Shown here: positions 1 through 11,590 of the stretch, piece by piece | Position numbering within the stretch: the first letter of the stretch is position 1 | Layout of the letters: the number at the start of each line of letters is the position of its first letter | Origin: Tubulanus polymorphus | Taxonomy: Eukaryota > Nemertea > Palaeonemertea > Tubulaniformes > Tubulanidae | Direction: 5' to 3' | NCBI RefSeq assembly: GCF_964204645.1 | Contig: NC_134032.1 | Location: 13,634,275-13,698,274, forward strand | DNA: 64,000 nucleotides | Translations under genes and position numbers: made by a program | Notes under the pieces: generated by a model | Told to the model about the DNA's origin: nothing | Databases searched by the model: none | The model's input: the letters and a program-made list of their open reading frames with translations, nothing else

Positions 1-165
1 AGGATTAGAGAACAAATAGCATCTTTCAACTGAAGAAAAACAACAAATTTATAAATGCACTTCAAAGAATGACTGGTGTGACTTCTTAAAAGAAAATCGA
101 TTTTCGGTTTGGATACAAACCACTTATATTTTTATCGTAATCAACAATGGACAGTAAGTGACGGG

Positions 166-233
<68 letters not shown>

Positions 234-1263
234 TGCTGCTACTGCTGTTGGCGCTGCTCAAGTGCGATCAAAATGATGTTCTTTATGGACTTGTTCATTA
301 CACATTGATCGACCTTTTACATGGTATTGAACTGAAAATAAAATAAAAGATTCTTTATTAATTCATTTTCAAATATAGAAACCAATAGGGAGAATTGCCA
401 ATTTTACACAATTCTACTTACATACTGCAGTAATTGGACGTCAAGTTTACCAGACAGTGTCAGGGGTGAAGATTTTGCAGTACTTGCAAATCATTTTTCA
501 TGGCGCTGATCTAAAGTAGAATTAAGAATTCGAAATTGATATACATTTTCAAACATGGAAACCAATAGTTAGGATTTCCAAATTTACACGTTTCTCCTCA
601 CATTCTGTAACACTCCCATGCTGAGGTCACCAGCCACTCATTGGAGGTGGATGGAGTCTACAATAGTTGCATATCAAGTTGATCAGGGTCTCACCAGTAA
701 CAGATTCTGCAGCACTCTTGAATCCAATTGTGGAATTTGTGAATGATTCCACACCAGGTGTTTCTAAATCAGTACAATATTGTATAGCAGATGAGTATAA
801 ACAGCGCCAGCCAAAAAACAGGCATAATTGATAATGGATGATATCAACTTTGAAAACTAGTTTTACTTACTCAGACTTAATGTCGAATGAATGAGTCTGT
901 TTGTGAAGAGAACATATTGCATCATTTATCTGAAGGAAAACAAGAAATAGAAAAAAATTATTTCTGCAGATTATTGATGATTTCTTTATTTTGGTCTGAA
1001 TACATACCACTAATATTTCTATCGTAATCAAATGAGTGTCAGGGCGGCGGCTTCTCAGGCCCGATCAAAATGATGTTCTTTATGGACTAACTTGTTCATT
1101 ACTTAGAGAATCAGCTTGTTACATGGTATTGAACTGAACATGAAATGAAAGATTCTTCATAGATTAATTTTCAAACAAAGAAACTAGTAGGGGTAATTTC
1201 CAATTCTAACTTTTTCTACTCACATTCTGGAGCACTTGTATGCTGATTTCACCAGATAAAAAC
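1..1263 (-). repeat. Diverged cassettes at the left edge
   Basis: This stretch holds one to two cassettes that diverge more than those further right. CTG-bearing D modules lie near 160-335 and near 1040-1135 (the second degenerate, with CGG triplets). An A-like module lies near 420-510 and a B-like module near 610-770. A C-like module near 870-930 is followed by an A-like stretch near 1210-1260. No gene is recognisable beyond the array modules. Confidence 0.7.
170..247 (+). repeat. CTG trinucleotide microsatellite
   Basis: There are sixteen uninterrupted CTG triplets at 170-217, then CTT, six CTG, CTA, CTG and TTG. It sits exactly where every D module carries a shorter CTG tract of usually 3-5 triplets, so it is an expanded version of a resident feature. 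The plus-strand poly-leucine reading frame across it is a by-product of the repeat. Confidence 0.95.
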
Positions 1264-2837
1264 GGGCATTATCAATAATGGACGATACCAAACTTAAAAA
1301 AATATGTTTTACTTACTAGAAATCAACTGCGATCAAGTGTCCAATTTAGTGTTTGTGGAGAGGATGGTGAGAGAACATACGGCTCATATTTCTTTCATCT
1401 AAAGAAAAATAGAAAATTATTGGAAATGTATTTCAAAAGATGATTATTATATTATATAAAATGAAATTGAATTTCGGTCTGAACACATACCACTTATGTT
1501 TCTATTGTAATCAACGATGGACTGTAAGTGTCAAGGGCTGCTACAGTTCAGATCACTTTGATCAAAATGAAAATCCTTATAGACCCGTGCATTACATAGA
1601 TATTCCAACCTTTTACATGGTATTGAACTGAAAATAAAAGATTCTTCATAAATCCATTTTCAAACATAGAAACCAATAGGGAGCTTTTCCAATTTTGCAG
1701 AATTCTACTCACATTCTACAGCACTTGGACGTCAAGTTTACCGGACAGTGTCTCACTGGGGATAGATTCTGCAGTACTTGCAAATCATTTTTCATGACAC
1801 TGAACTAGATTAGAATAAATAATTCATCAGGAATAATTCATTTTCACACATAGAAAACAACAGTGAGGATTTCCAAATTTACACATTTCTTATTACATTC
1901 TTTGGCACTTCGATGCCGAGTTTACCAGTATCTATCTTGCATATCAAACTGATCAGCGTCTCACCAGTGACAAATTCTGCAGCACTCTGAATCCAATTGT
2001 GGAATTTGTAAATGATTCCACACCAGGTGTTTCTAAAACAGTACAAAATTGTTTAGAAGTTTTAACCAACAGTGCCAGCCACAAAAAAAAACGGGCATAA
2101 TTAATAACGGATATCAAACTTTGAACATTTCTTTTACTTACTCGGAATCAATGTCAAATGAATGGATCTGTTTGTGAAGAGAACGTATTGCATCATTCTA
2201 TCTGAAGAAAAACAAAAGATAGATGAAAAATTCATTTCTACAGATAATAGATGATTTCTTAATTTCAGTCTGAATACAAACCACTAATATTTCTATCGTA
2301 ATCAAACAATGTTCTGTAAGTTTGAAGGGCTGCTGCTGCTACTGCTGCTGCTGCTACTGTTGGTGCTGCTCAAGTCCGATCAAAATGATGTTCTTTATGG
2401 ACTTGTTCATTACATAGAGGATTGACCTTTCACACAGTATTGAACTGAAAATAGAATGAGATTTTCCATTACCGGTATTCATTTTCAAACATAGAAACCG
2501 ATTAGGGAGGATTTCCAATATGACATGATTCTATACTCACATTCTGCAGCACTTGGGTGTGAGTTCACCAGACAGTGTCTCACTGGGGGTAGATTCTACA
2601 GCACTCGGACGTCAAGTTCACGGGACAGTGCACTTGACTAATTTCACGGTTTCGCACTTGGGATGTCAGGTTCGCCAGACAGTGCCTCAATGGAGCAGTT
2701 CTGCGGCACTTGGAATCCATGTCACATTTTGTGGAACTTAATTATGATGACAATTTCATTTTTTGCTTTATCAGTTTTCAGAGCTTTCCGTAAATAATTC
2801 CACACCAGGCGTTTCTAAAATCAATACATTCATACAT

Positions 2838-3022
2838 GTAAAAGCCGTAGGCATTTTTCTTCATCTTCAAATACGGGATTGGCCCTGTTATTTATTTAAT
2901 TGGTAGATTTCATTTGATTTGTTTTGATTGAGTGTCCCTTACAAGCGCCAGATTGGGGTTTTCGTTGTTGGTTACTTAGTTTAAAACATTGAAATTTTCT
3001 TAATATCCGTAACTATACTAAG
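2838..3022. other. Non-array spacer repeated in all five 2.68-kb copies
   Basis: About 185 bp here do not match any module of the array. Equivalents are at 5520-5704, 8161-8345, 10864-11048 and 13538-13719. On the minus strand the spacer contains an ATG at 2864 followed by codons for KKNAYGFYMYE, which run into the following B module and stop at 2778. This peptide resembles the start of an HMG-box-like domain such as that of Maelstrom, but eleven residues are too few to name it. It interrupts the region between the B-module acceptor and the C-B spacer. Confidence 0.6.
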
Positions 3023-3189
3023 CAGAGATGCTAGGGCCAAAGTACCAAAATTTCGGAATTCAGAACGGGGGCCTGGGGATCCTCCCCCAGAAAAAATTTT
3101 GCGTTTTTGCATCGCCGGAGATGCAGTATCACGATCGGCATCTTTCATCTGAAAATATGACGGCAGGCATTCGTTGTGCTTCACACCCC

Positions 3190-3444
3190 TCACTGCTTAT
3201 GCCGCGCGCTATCCGGATGACGAAGAATATCTTTTTTCCCGCCACTACCGTATTTGACCTGGTCTTTACAAACGACGCAGTACGCCACGCCAGCTAAGTC
3301 TAACTTACGAATGTAGTTCGATAAGTAGTCCCCGTTACTGTCCTTACACTCTAGCCAGTGCCAGTTAAATTTATTTTTTATACCGCTGTCAATTGCCTTT
3401 ATATCGGCCGACTCCCGACTGACAATCTTTCCGTGCGTGCTCAT
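3190..3444 (-). CDS. Truncated hAT-associated zinc-finger ORF, copy 1
   Basis: This 84-codon ORF begins with ATG at 3444. An aromatic patch FNWHWLE (residues 26-32) precedes a C-x2-C-x16-H-x5-H zinc-binding pattern: Cys56, Cys59, His76, His82. The combination is characteristic of the N-terminal zinc finger of hAT-type and related transposase proteins of invertebrates, where it is followed by several hundred residues of catalytic and dimerisation domain. Here it stops right after the second histidine. The adjacent frame starting at 3193 (VRGVKHNECLPSYF and on) looks like its shifted continuation and reaches the left terminal repeat. It could be a short DNA-binding peptide or just a remnant. 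Residue 48 is Leu here and Ile in the other copies. Confidence 0.6.
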   Translation of the reverse strand: MSTHGKIVSRESADIKAIDSGIKNKFNWHWLECKDSNGDYLSNYIRKLDLAGVAYCVVCKDQVKYGSGGKKDILRHPDSARHKQ

Positions 3445-3529
3445 TTTGCAGACCGTCCCGCTTGACAGCCGCAGGCAAAAAGAAAGTTACAAAGCTGCGT
3501 GCCTCAGGACATAGCACGCGCGTGGTTAT

Positions 3530-3564
3530 AATTAAGATGATATTTATTAAATATCATCTTAATT
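3530..3564. repeat. 35-bp perfect palindrome in transposon copy 1
   Basis: The two 17-bp arms at 3530-3546 and 3548-3564 are exact reverse complements around a single T. Flanking cgtgg and ccacg extend the symmetry imperfectly. It lies upstream of the zinc-finger ORF on the minus strand. Confidence 0.93.
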
Positions 3565-5871
3565 AATACCACGTGCATCTTCACATTGTTGGCCGTCAGC
3601 GGGACGATGTACAACGGCGCGTTAAGATAATTGACTTTCAATTGGAAATGGCGTCACAACAGTGGCGCTCCGCCTACGCACGCGCACAGATACCACAACA
3701 AGCACACATATATACATTGTAGCAGAACGTCCTCGGAAACGGAGACCAAGATAAAATAACACAGAAGCTACGATGAGTGTAAGCAAACGAACGCTTTTAC
3801 GGTCCGTGCCATTACTGGTCGCCGCGAGGAATTCTCACCAAATTTCCGGAATTCTGGATATTTCCGGAAAACTAGCATCTCTGATTAATACAAAACTATA
3901 TAGGCATGAAGAACGTATCTAAAAGCTGATAGTAGCAGCTAAAAATGGGCATTATTAATAATGGACGATACCAAGTTTTGAAAATATGTTTTACTTACTA
4001 GAAATCAACTGCGATCAAGTGTCCAATTTAGTGTTTGTGGAGAGGATGGTGAGAGAACATATGGCTCATATTTCTCTCATCTGAAGAAAAAAAGAAAATT
4101 ATTGGAAATGTATTTCAAAAGATGATTATTATATTATATAAAATGAAATTGAATTTCGGTCTGAACACATACCACTTATGTTTCTATTGTAATCAATGAT
4201 GGACTGTAAGTGTCAGAGCTGCTGCAGTTCAGATCACTTTGATCAAAATGAAAATCCTTAAAGACCGTGCATTACATAGATGTTCCAACCTTTTACATGG
4301 TATTGAACTGAAAATAAAATAAAAGATTCTTCACAAATCCATTTTCAAACATAGAAACCAATAGGAACCTTTCCAATTTTGCAGAATTCTACTCACATTC
4401 TACAGCACTTGGACGTCAAGTTTATCTCACTGGGGATAGATTCTGCAGTACTCGCAAATCATTTTTCATGACACTGAACTAGATTAGAATAAATAATTCA
4501 TCAGGAATAATTCATTTTCACACATAGAAAACAACAGTGAGGATTTCCAAATTTACACATTTCTTATTACATTCTTTGGCACTTCGATGCCGAGTTTACC
4601 AGTATCTATCTTGCATATCAAACTGATCAGCGTCTCACCAGTGACAAATTCTGCAGCACTCTGAATCCAATTGTGGAATTTGTAAATGATTCTACACCAG
4701 GTGTTTCTAAAACAGTACAAAATTGTTTAGAAGTTTTAACCAACAGTGCCAGCCACAAAAAAAAAACCGGCATAATTAATAACGGATATCAAACTTTGAA
4801 CATTTCTTTTACTTACTCGGAATCAATGTCAAATGAATGGATCTGTTTGTGAAGAGAACGTATTGCATCATTCTATCTGAAGAAAAACAAAAGATAGATG
4901 AAAAATTCATTTCTACAGATAATAGATGATTTCTTAATTTCAGTCTGAATACAAACCACTAATATTTCTATCGTAATCAAACAATGTTCTGTAAGTTTGA
5001 AGGGCTGCTGCTGCTACTGCTGCTGCTGCTACTGTTGGTGCTGCTCAAGTCCGATCAAAATGATGTTCTTTATGGACTTGTTCATTACATAGAGGATTGA
5101 CCTTTTACACAGTATTGAACTGAAAATAGAATGAGATTTTCCATTACCGGTATTCATTTTCAAACATAGAAACCGATTAGGGAGGATTTCCAATATGACA
5201 TGATTCTATACTCACATTCTGCAGCACTTGGGTGTGAGTTCACCAGACAGTGTCTCACTTGGGGATATTCTACAGCACTCGGACGTCAAGTTCACGGGAC
5301 AGTGCACTTAACTAATTTCACGGTTTCGCACTTGGGATGTCAGGTTCGCCAGACAGTGCCTCAATGGAGCAGTTCTGCGGCATTTGGAATCCATGTCACA
5401 TTTTGTGGAACTTTATTATGATGACAATTTCATTTTTTGCTTTATCAGTTTTCAGAGCTTTCCGTAAATAATTCCACACCAGGCGTTTCTAAAATCAATA
5501 CAAACATACATTCATACATGTAAAAGCCGTAGGCATTTTTCTTCATCTTCAAATACGGGATTGGCCCTGTTATTTATTTAATTGGTAGATTTCATTTGAT
5601 TTGTTTTGATTGAGTGTCCCTTACAAGCGCCAGATTGGGGTTTACGTTGTTGGTTACTTAGTTTAAAACATTGAAATTTTCTTAATATCCGTAACTATAC
5701 TAAGCAGAGATGCTAGGGCCAAAGTACCAAAATTCCGGAATTTAGAACGGGGGCCTGGGGATCCTCCCCCAGAAAAAATTTTGTGTTTTTGCATCGCCGG
5801 AGATGCAGTATCACGATCGGCATCTTTCATCTGAAAATATGACGGCAGGCATTCGTTGTGCTTCACACCCC

Positions 5872-6126
5872 TCACTGCTTATGCCGCGCGCTATCCGGAT
5901 GACGAAGAATATCTTTTTTCCCGCCACTACCGTATTTGACCTGGTCTTTACAAACGACGCAGTACGCCACGCCAGCTAAGTCTATCTTACGAATGTAGTT
6001 CGATAAGTAGTCCCCGTTACTGTCCTTACACTCTAGCCAGTGCCAGTTAAATTTATTTTTTATACCGCTGTCAATTGCCTTTATATCGGCCGACTCCCGA
6101 CTGACAATCTTTCCGTGCGTGCTCAT
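5872..6126 (-). CDS. Truncated hAT-associated zinc-finger ORF, copy 2
   Basis: This is the 84-codon sister of the ORF at 3190-3444. It keeps the four zinc ligands Cys56, Cys59, His76 and His82, and has Ile at residue 48. It stops at the same place, with the shifted continuation starting at 5875. Confidence 0.58.
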   Translation of the reverse strand: MSTHGKIVSRESADIKAIDSGIKNKFNWHWLECKDSNGDYLSNYIRKIDLAGVAYCVVCKDQVKYGSGGKKDILRHPDSARHKQ

Positions 6127-6211
6127 TTTGCAGACCGTCCCGCTTGACAGCCGCAGGCAAAAAGAAAGTTACAAAGCTGCGTGCCTCAGGACATAGCACG
6201 CGCGTGGTTAT

Positions 6212-6246
6212 AATTAAGATGATATTTATTAAATATCATCTTAATT
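6212..6246. repeat. 35-bp perfect palindrome in transposon copy 2
   Basis: Same arms and same central T as in copy 1; no arm mutations are seen. Confidence 0.92.
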
Positions 6247-8512
6247 AATACCACGTGCATCTTCACATTGTTGGCCGTCAGCGGGACGATGTACAACGGC
6301 GCGTTAAGATAATTGACTTTTAATTGGAAATGGCGTCACAACAGTGGCGCTCCGCCTACGCACGCGCACAGATACCACAACAAGCACACATATATACATT
6401 GTAGCAGAACGTCCTCGGAAACGGAGACCAAGATAAAATAACACAGAAGCGACGATGAGTACAAGCAAACGAACGCTTTTACGGTCCGTGCCATTACTGG
6501 TCGCCGCGAGGAATTCTCACCAAATTTCCGGAATTCCAGATATTTCCGGAAAACTAGCATCTCTGATTAATACAAAACTATATAGGCATGAAGAACGTAT
6601 CTAAAAGCCGATAGTAGCAGCTAAAAACGGGCATTATTAATAATGGACGATACCAAACTTTGAAAATAAGTTTTACTTACTACAAATCAACTGCGATCAA
6701 GTGTCTAATTTAGTGTTTGTGGAGAGGATGGTAAGAGAACATACGGCTCATATTTCTTTCATCTTAAGAAAAATAGAAAATGATTGGAAATGTATTTCAA
6801 AAGATGATTATTATATTATATGAAATGAAATTGAATTTCGGTCTGAACACGTACCACTTATGTTTCTATTGTAATCAACGATGGACTGTAAGTGTCAAGG
6901 GCTGCTACAGTTCAGATCACTTTGATCAAAATGAAAATCCTTATAGACCCGTGCATTACATAGATGTTCCAACCTTTTACATGGTATTGAACTGAAAATA
7001 AAATAAAAGATTCTTCACAAATCCATTTTCAAACATAGAAACCAATAGGGAGCTTTTCCAATTTTGCAGAATTCTACTCACATTCTACAGCACTTGGACG
7101 TCAAGTTTACCGGACAGTGTCTCACTGGGGATAGATTCTGCAGTACTCGCAAATCATTTTTCATGACACTGAACTAGATTAGAATAAATAATTCATCAGG
7201 AATAATTCATTTTCACACATCGAAAACAACAGTGAGGATTCCCAAATTCACACATTTCTTATTACATTCTTTGGCACTTCGATGCCGAGTTTACCAGTAT
7301 CTATCTTGCATATCAAACTGATCAGCGTCTCACCAGTGACAGATTCTGCAGCACTCTGAATCCAATTGTGGAATTTGTAAATGATTCTACACCAGGTGTT
7401 TCTAAAACAGTACAAAATTGTTTAGAAGTTTTAACCAACAGTGCCAGCCACAAAAAAGCGGGCATAATTAATAACGGATATCAAACTTTGAACATTTCTT
7501 TTACTTACTCGGAATCAATGTCAAATGAATGGATCTGTTTGTGAAGAGAACATATTGCATCATTCTATCTGAAGAAAAACAAAAGATAGATGAAAAATTC
7601 ATTTCTACAGATAATAGATGATTTCTTAATTTCAGTCTGAATACAAACCACTAATATTTCTATCGTAATCAAACAATGTTCTGTAAGTTTGAAGGGCTGC
7701 TGCTGCTACTGCTGCTGCTGCTACTGTTGGTGCTGCTCAAGTCAGATCAAAATGATGTTCTTTATGGACTTGTTCATTACATAGAGGATTGACCTTTTAC
7801 ACAGTATTGAACTGAAAATAGAATGAGATTTTCCATTACCGGTATTCATTTTCAAACATAGAAACCGATTAGGGAGGATTTCCAATATGACATGATTCTA
7901 TACTCACATTCTACAGCACTCGGACGTCAAGTTCACGGGACAGTGCACTTGACTAATTTCACAGTTTCGCACTTGGGATGTCAGGTTTGCCAGACAGTGC
8001 CTCAATGGAGCAGTTCTGCGGCACTTGGAATCCATGTCACATTTTGTGGAACTTTATTATGATGACAATTTCATTTTTTGCTTTATCAGTTTTCAGAGCT
8101 TTCCGTAAATAATTCCACACCAGGCGTTTCTAAAATCAATACAAACATACATTTATACATGTAAAAGCCGTAGGCATTTTTCTTCATCTTCAAATACGGG
8201 ATTGGCCCTGTTATTTATTTAATTGGTAGATTTCATTTGATTTGTTTTGATTGAGTGTCCCTTACAAGCGCCAGATTGGGGTTTACGTTGTTGGTTACTT
8301 AGTTGAAAACATTGAAATTTTCTTAATATCCGTAACTATACTAAGCAGAGATGCTAGGGCCAAAGTACCAAAATTCCGGAATTTAGAACGGGGGCCTGGG
8401 GATCCTCCCCCAGAAAAAATTTTGCGTTTTTGCATCGCCGGAGATGCAGTATCACGATCGGCATCTTTCATCTGAAAATATGACGGCAGGCATTCGTTGT
8501 GCTTCACACCCC

Positions 8513-8767
8513 TCACTGCTTATGCCGCGCGCTATCCGGATGACGAAGAATATCTTTTTTCCCGCCACTACCGTATTTGACCTGGTCTTTACGAACGACG
8601 CAGTACGCCACGCCAGCTAAGTCTATCTTACGAATGTAGTTCGGTAAGTAGTCCCCGTTACTGTCCTTACACTCTAGCCAGTGCCAGTTAAATTTATTTT
8701 TTATACCGCTGTCAATTGCCTTTATATCGGCCGACTCCCGACTGACAATCTTTCCGTGCGTGCTCAT
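8513..8767 (-). CDS. Truncated zinc-finger ORF, copy 3, zinc ligand lost
   Basis: It is 84 codons long like its sisters, but the second metal-binding cysteine (residue 59) is arginine, a T-to-C change in the TGT codon near 8591. Residue 42 is proline instead of serine. Loss of one of four ligands should abolish zinc binding, so this copy is probably non-functional as a DNA-binding finger. Confidence 0.55.
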   Translation of the reverse strand: MSTHGKIVSRESADIKAIDSGIKNKFNWHWLECKDSNGDYLPNYIRKIDLAGVAYCVVRKDQVKYGSGGKKDILRHPDSARHKQ

Positions 8768-8852
8768 TTTGCAGACCGTCCCGCTTGACAGCGGCAGGCA
8801 AAAAGAAAGTTACAAAGCTGCGTGCCTCAGGACATAGCACGCGCGTGGTTAT

Positions 8853-8887
8853 AATTAAGATGATATTTATTAAATATCATCTTAATT
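8853..8887. repeat. 35-bp perfect palindrome in transposon copy 3
   Basis: Same arms and same central T as in copies 1 and 2. Confidence 0.92.
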
Positions 8888-10333
8888 AATACCACGTGCA
8901 TCTTCACATTGTTGGCCGTCAGCGGGACGATGTACAACGGCGCATTAAGATAATTGACTTTTAATTGGAAATGGCGTCACAACGTGGCGCTCCGCCTACG
9001 CACGCGCACAGATACCACAACAAGCACACATATATACATTGTATCAGAACGTCCTCGGAAACGGAGACCAAGATAAAATAACACAGAAGCGACGATGAGT
9101 ACAAGCAAACGAACGCTATTACGGTCCGTGCCATTACTGGTCGCCGCGAGGAATTCTCACCAAATTTCCGGAATTCCAGATATTTCCGGAAAACTAGCAT
9201 CTCTGATTAATACAAAACTATATAGGCATGAAGAACGTATCTAAAAGCCGATAGTAGCAGCTAAAAAGGGGCATTATTAATAATGAACGATACCAAACTT
9301 TGAAAATATGTTTTACTTACTACAAATCAACTGCGATCAAGTGTCTAATTTAGTGTTTGTGGAGAGGATGGTAAGAGAACATACGGCTCATATTTCTTTC
9401 ATCTTAAGAAAAATAGAAAATGATTGGAAATGTATTTCAAAAGATGATTATTATATTATATAGAATGAAATTGAATTTCGGTCTGAACACGTACCACTAA
9501 TGTTTCTATTGTAATCAACGATGGACTGTAAGTGTCAAGGGCTGCTGCAGTTCAGATCACTTTGATCAAAATGAAAATCCTTATAGACCCGTGCATTACA
9601 TAGATGTTCCAACCTTTTACATGGTATTGAACTGAAAATAAAATAAAAGATTCTTCACAAATCCATTTTCAAACATAGAAACCAATAGAGAGCTTTTCCA
9701 ATTTTGCAGAATTCTACTCACATTCTACAGCACTTGGACGTCAAGTTTACCGGACAGTGTCTCACTGGGGATAGATTCTGCACTACTCGCAAATCATTTT
9801 TCATGACACTGAACTAGATTAAAATAAATAATTCATCAGGAATAATTCATTTTCACACATAGAAAACAACAGTGAGGATTTCCAAATTTACACATTTCTT
9901 ATTACATTCTTTGGCACTTCGATGCCGAGTTTACCAGTATCTATCTTGCACATCAAACTGATCAGCGTCTCACCAGTGACAGATTCTGCAGCACTCTGAA
10001 TCCAATTGTGGAATTTGTAAATGATTCCACACCAGGTGTTTCTAAAACAGTACAAAATTGTTTAGAAGTTTTAACAAACAGTGCCAGCCACAAAAAACGG
10101 GCATAATTGATAACGTATATCAAACTTTGAACATTTATTTTACTTACTCGGAATCAATGTCAAATGAATGGATCTGTTTGTGAATTGCATATTGCATCAT
10201 TCTATCTGAAGAAAAACAAAAGATAGATGAAAAATTCATTTCTACAGATAATAGATGATTTCTTAATTTCAGTCTGAATACAAACCAGTAATATTTCTAT
10301 CGTAATCAAACAATGTTCTGTAAGTTTGAAGGG

Positions 10334-10337
10334 CTGC

Positions 10338-10371
<34 letters not shown>

Positions 10372-10380
10372 GCTACTGTT
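10334..10380 (+). repeat. Expanded CTG tract in D module
   Basis: Eight CTG triplets, CTA, four CTG, CTA, CTG and TTG. The equivalent D modules of 2.68-kb copies 1-3 have three CTG before the first CTA, so this tract grew after the copies separated. Confidence 0.9.
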
Positions 10381-11215
10381 GGTGCTGCTCAAGTCCGATC
10401 AAAATGATGTTCTTTATGGACTTGTTCATTACATAGAGGATCAGCCTTATACATGGTATTGAACTGAAAAAAGAATGAGATTTTCCATTACCGGTATTCA
10501 TTTTCAAACATAGAAACCGATAGGGAGGATTTCCAATATGACATGATTCTATACTCACATTCTGCAGCACTTGGGTGTGAGTTCACCAGACAGTGTCTCA
10601 CTGGGGGTAGATTCTACAGCACTTGGACGTCAAGTTCACGGGACAGTGCACTTGACTAATTTCACGGTTTTGCACTTGGGATGTCAGGTTCGCCAGACAG
10701 TGCCTCAATGGAGCAGTTCTGCGGCACTTGGAATCCATGTCACATTTTGTGGAACTTTATTATGATGACAATTTCATTTTTTGCTGTATCGGTTTTCAGA
10801 GCTTTCCGTAAATAATTCCACACCAGGCGTTTCTAAAATCAATACAAACATACATTCATACATGTAAAAGCCGTAGGCATTTTTCTTCATCTTCAAATAG
10901 GGGATTGGCCCTGTTATTTATTTAATTGGTAGATTTCATTTGATTTGTTTTGATTGAGTGTCCCTTACAAGCGCCAGATTGGGGTTTACGTTGTTGGATA
11001 CTTAGTTTAAAACATTGAAATTTTCTTAATATCCGTAACTATACTAAGCAGAGATGCTAGGGCCAAAGTACCAAAATTTCGGAATTCAGAACGGGGGCCT
11101 GGGGATCCTCCCCCAGAAAAAATTTTGCGTTTTTGCATCGCCGGAGATGCAGTATCACGATCGGCATCTTTCATCTGAAAATATGACGGCAGGCATTCGT
11201 TGTGCTTCACACCCC

Positions 11216-11470
11216 TCACTGCTTATGCCGCGCGCTATCCGGATGACGAAGAATATCTTTTTTCCCGCCACTACCGTATTTGACCTGGTCTTTACAAACG
11301 ACGCAGTACGCCACGCCAGCTAAGTCTATCTTACGAATGTAGTTCGATAAGTAGTCCCCGTTACTGTCCTTACACTCTAGCCAGTGCCAGTTAAATTTAT
11401 TTTTTATACCGCTGTCAATTGCCTTTATATCGGCCGACTCCCGACTGACAATCTTTCCGTGCGTGCTCAT
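11216..11470 (-). CDS. Truncated hAT-associated zinc-finger ORF, copy 4
   Basis: It is an 84-codon ORF with the same sequence as copy 2 and all four zinc ligands present. It is terminated at the same codon, and the shifted continuation starts at 11219. Confidence 0.58.
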   Translation of the reverse strand: MSTHGKIVSRESADIKAIDSGIKNKFNWHWLECKDSNGDYLSNYIRKIDLAGVAYCVVCKDQVKYGSGGKKDILRHPDSARHKQ

Positions 11471-11555
11471 TTTGCAGACCGTCCCGCTTGACAGCCGCAG
11501 GCAAAAAGAAAGTTACAAAGCTGCGTGCCTCAGGACATAGCACGCGCGTGGTAAT

Positions 11556-11590
11556 AATTAAGATGATATTTAATAAATATCATCTTAATT
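11556..11590. repeat. 35-bp palindrome in transposon copy 4, centre changed
   Basis: The arms are unchanged, but the central base is A instead of T, and the left flank reads gtggtaat instead of gtggttat. The centre change amounts to inversion of the loop base. Confidence 0.9.

Larger units (their letters stand above)
3023..3883 (-). mobile_element. hAT-like non-autonomous DNA transposon, copy 1
   Basis: It is bounded by perfect 12-bp terminal inverted repeats, CAGAGATGCTAG on the left and CTAGCATCTCTG on the right; the imperfect similarity extends inward through CCGGAAT motifs. CAGRG-type ends are typical of hAT elements. The interior has one zinc-finger ORF on the minus strand, a 35-bp palindrome and no room for a transposase catalytic domain, so it is an internally deleted derivative. 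The flanking 8-mers (atactaag and attaatac) do not match, so no target-site duplication is visible. Confidence 0.82.
1264..3946. repeat. 2.68-kb higher-order repeat, copy 1
   Basis: This is the first of four tandem copies, anchored on gggcattat...aatggacgatacc at 1264. It contains two cassettes (D modules near 1530 and 2330), a 53-bp-derived A stretch at 2540-2720, a spacer unlike the array at 2838-3022 and a hAT-like element at 3023-3883. The next copy starts 2683 bp downstream. Confidence 0.88.
5705..6565 (-). mobile_element. hAT-like non-autonomous DNA transposon, copy 2
   Basis: It is 861 bp long, with the same 12-bp terminal inverted repeats and the same left and right flanks as copy 1. 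The identical junctions show that this copy arose by tandem duplication of the host repeat and not by separate transposition. Confidence 0.82.
3947..6628. repeat. 2.68-kb higher-order repeat, copy 2
   Basis: It has the same order of parts as copy 1: cassettes with D modules near 4215 and 5005, an A stretch near 5220-5400, a spacer at 5520-5704 and a transposon at 5705-6565. It is 2682 bp long. It differs from copy 1 by scattered substitutions and short indels, such as an 8-bp insertion at the B module acceptor near 5500. Confidence 0.88.
8346..9205 (-). mobile_element. hAT-like non-autonomous DNA transposon, copy 3
   Basis: It is 860 bp long with intact terminal inverted repeats and the same flanks as the other copies. 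A single-base loss near 8984 (cacaacgtggcg against cacaacagtggcg) accounts for most of the length difference. Confidence 0.82.
6629..9268. repeat. 2.64-kb higher-order repeat, copy 3
   Basis: The third copy is 2640 bp long. It is shorter because one 53-bp-like unit is missing from the A stretch near 7905-7920: the text goes straight from the ctcacattc flank to the acagcactcggacg unit. The spacer is at 8161-8345 and the transposon at 8346-9205. Confidence 0.88.

Noticed and set aside
158-346. Plus-strand ORF with a long leucine run
   Set aside because: It is the translation of the CTG microsatellite. There is no conserved flanking protein, and the same place in other cassettes has no ORF.
2981-3193. 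Second ORF overlapping the zinc-finger ORF by GTGA, resembling translational coupling
   Set aside because: Such coupling is bacterial. Here the downstream frame is the shifted continuation of a broken transposase N-terminus and runs through the terminal repeat into flanking DNA.
3023-3883. Complete autonomous transposase
   Set aside because: The element is only 861 bp; after the zinc finger there are about 55 further codons in another frame before the end, with no catalytic or dimerisation domain.
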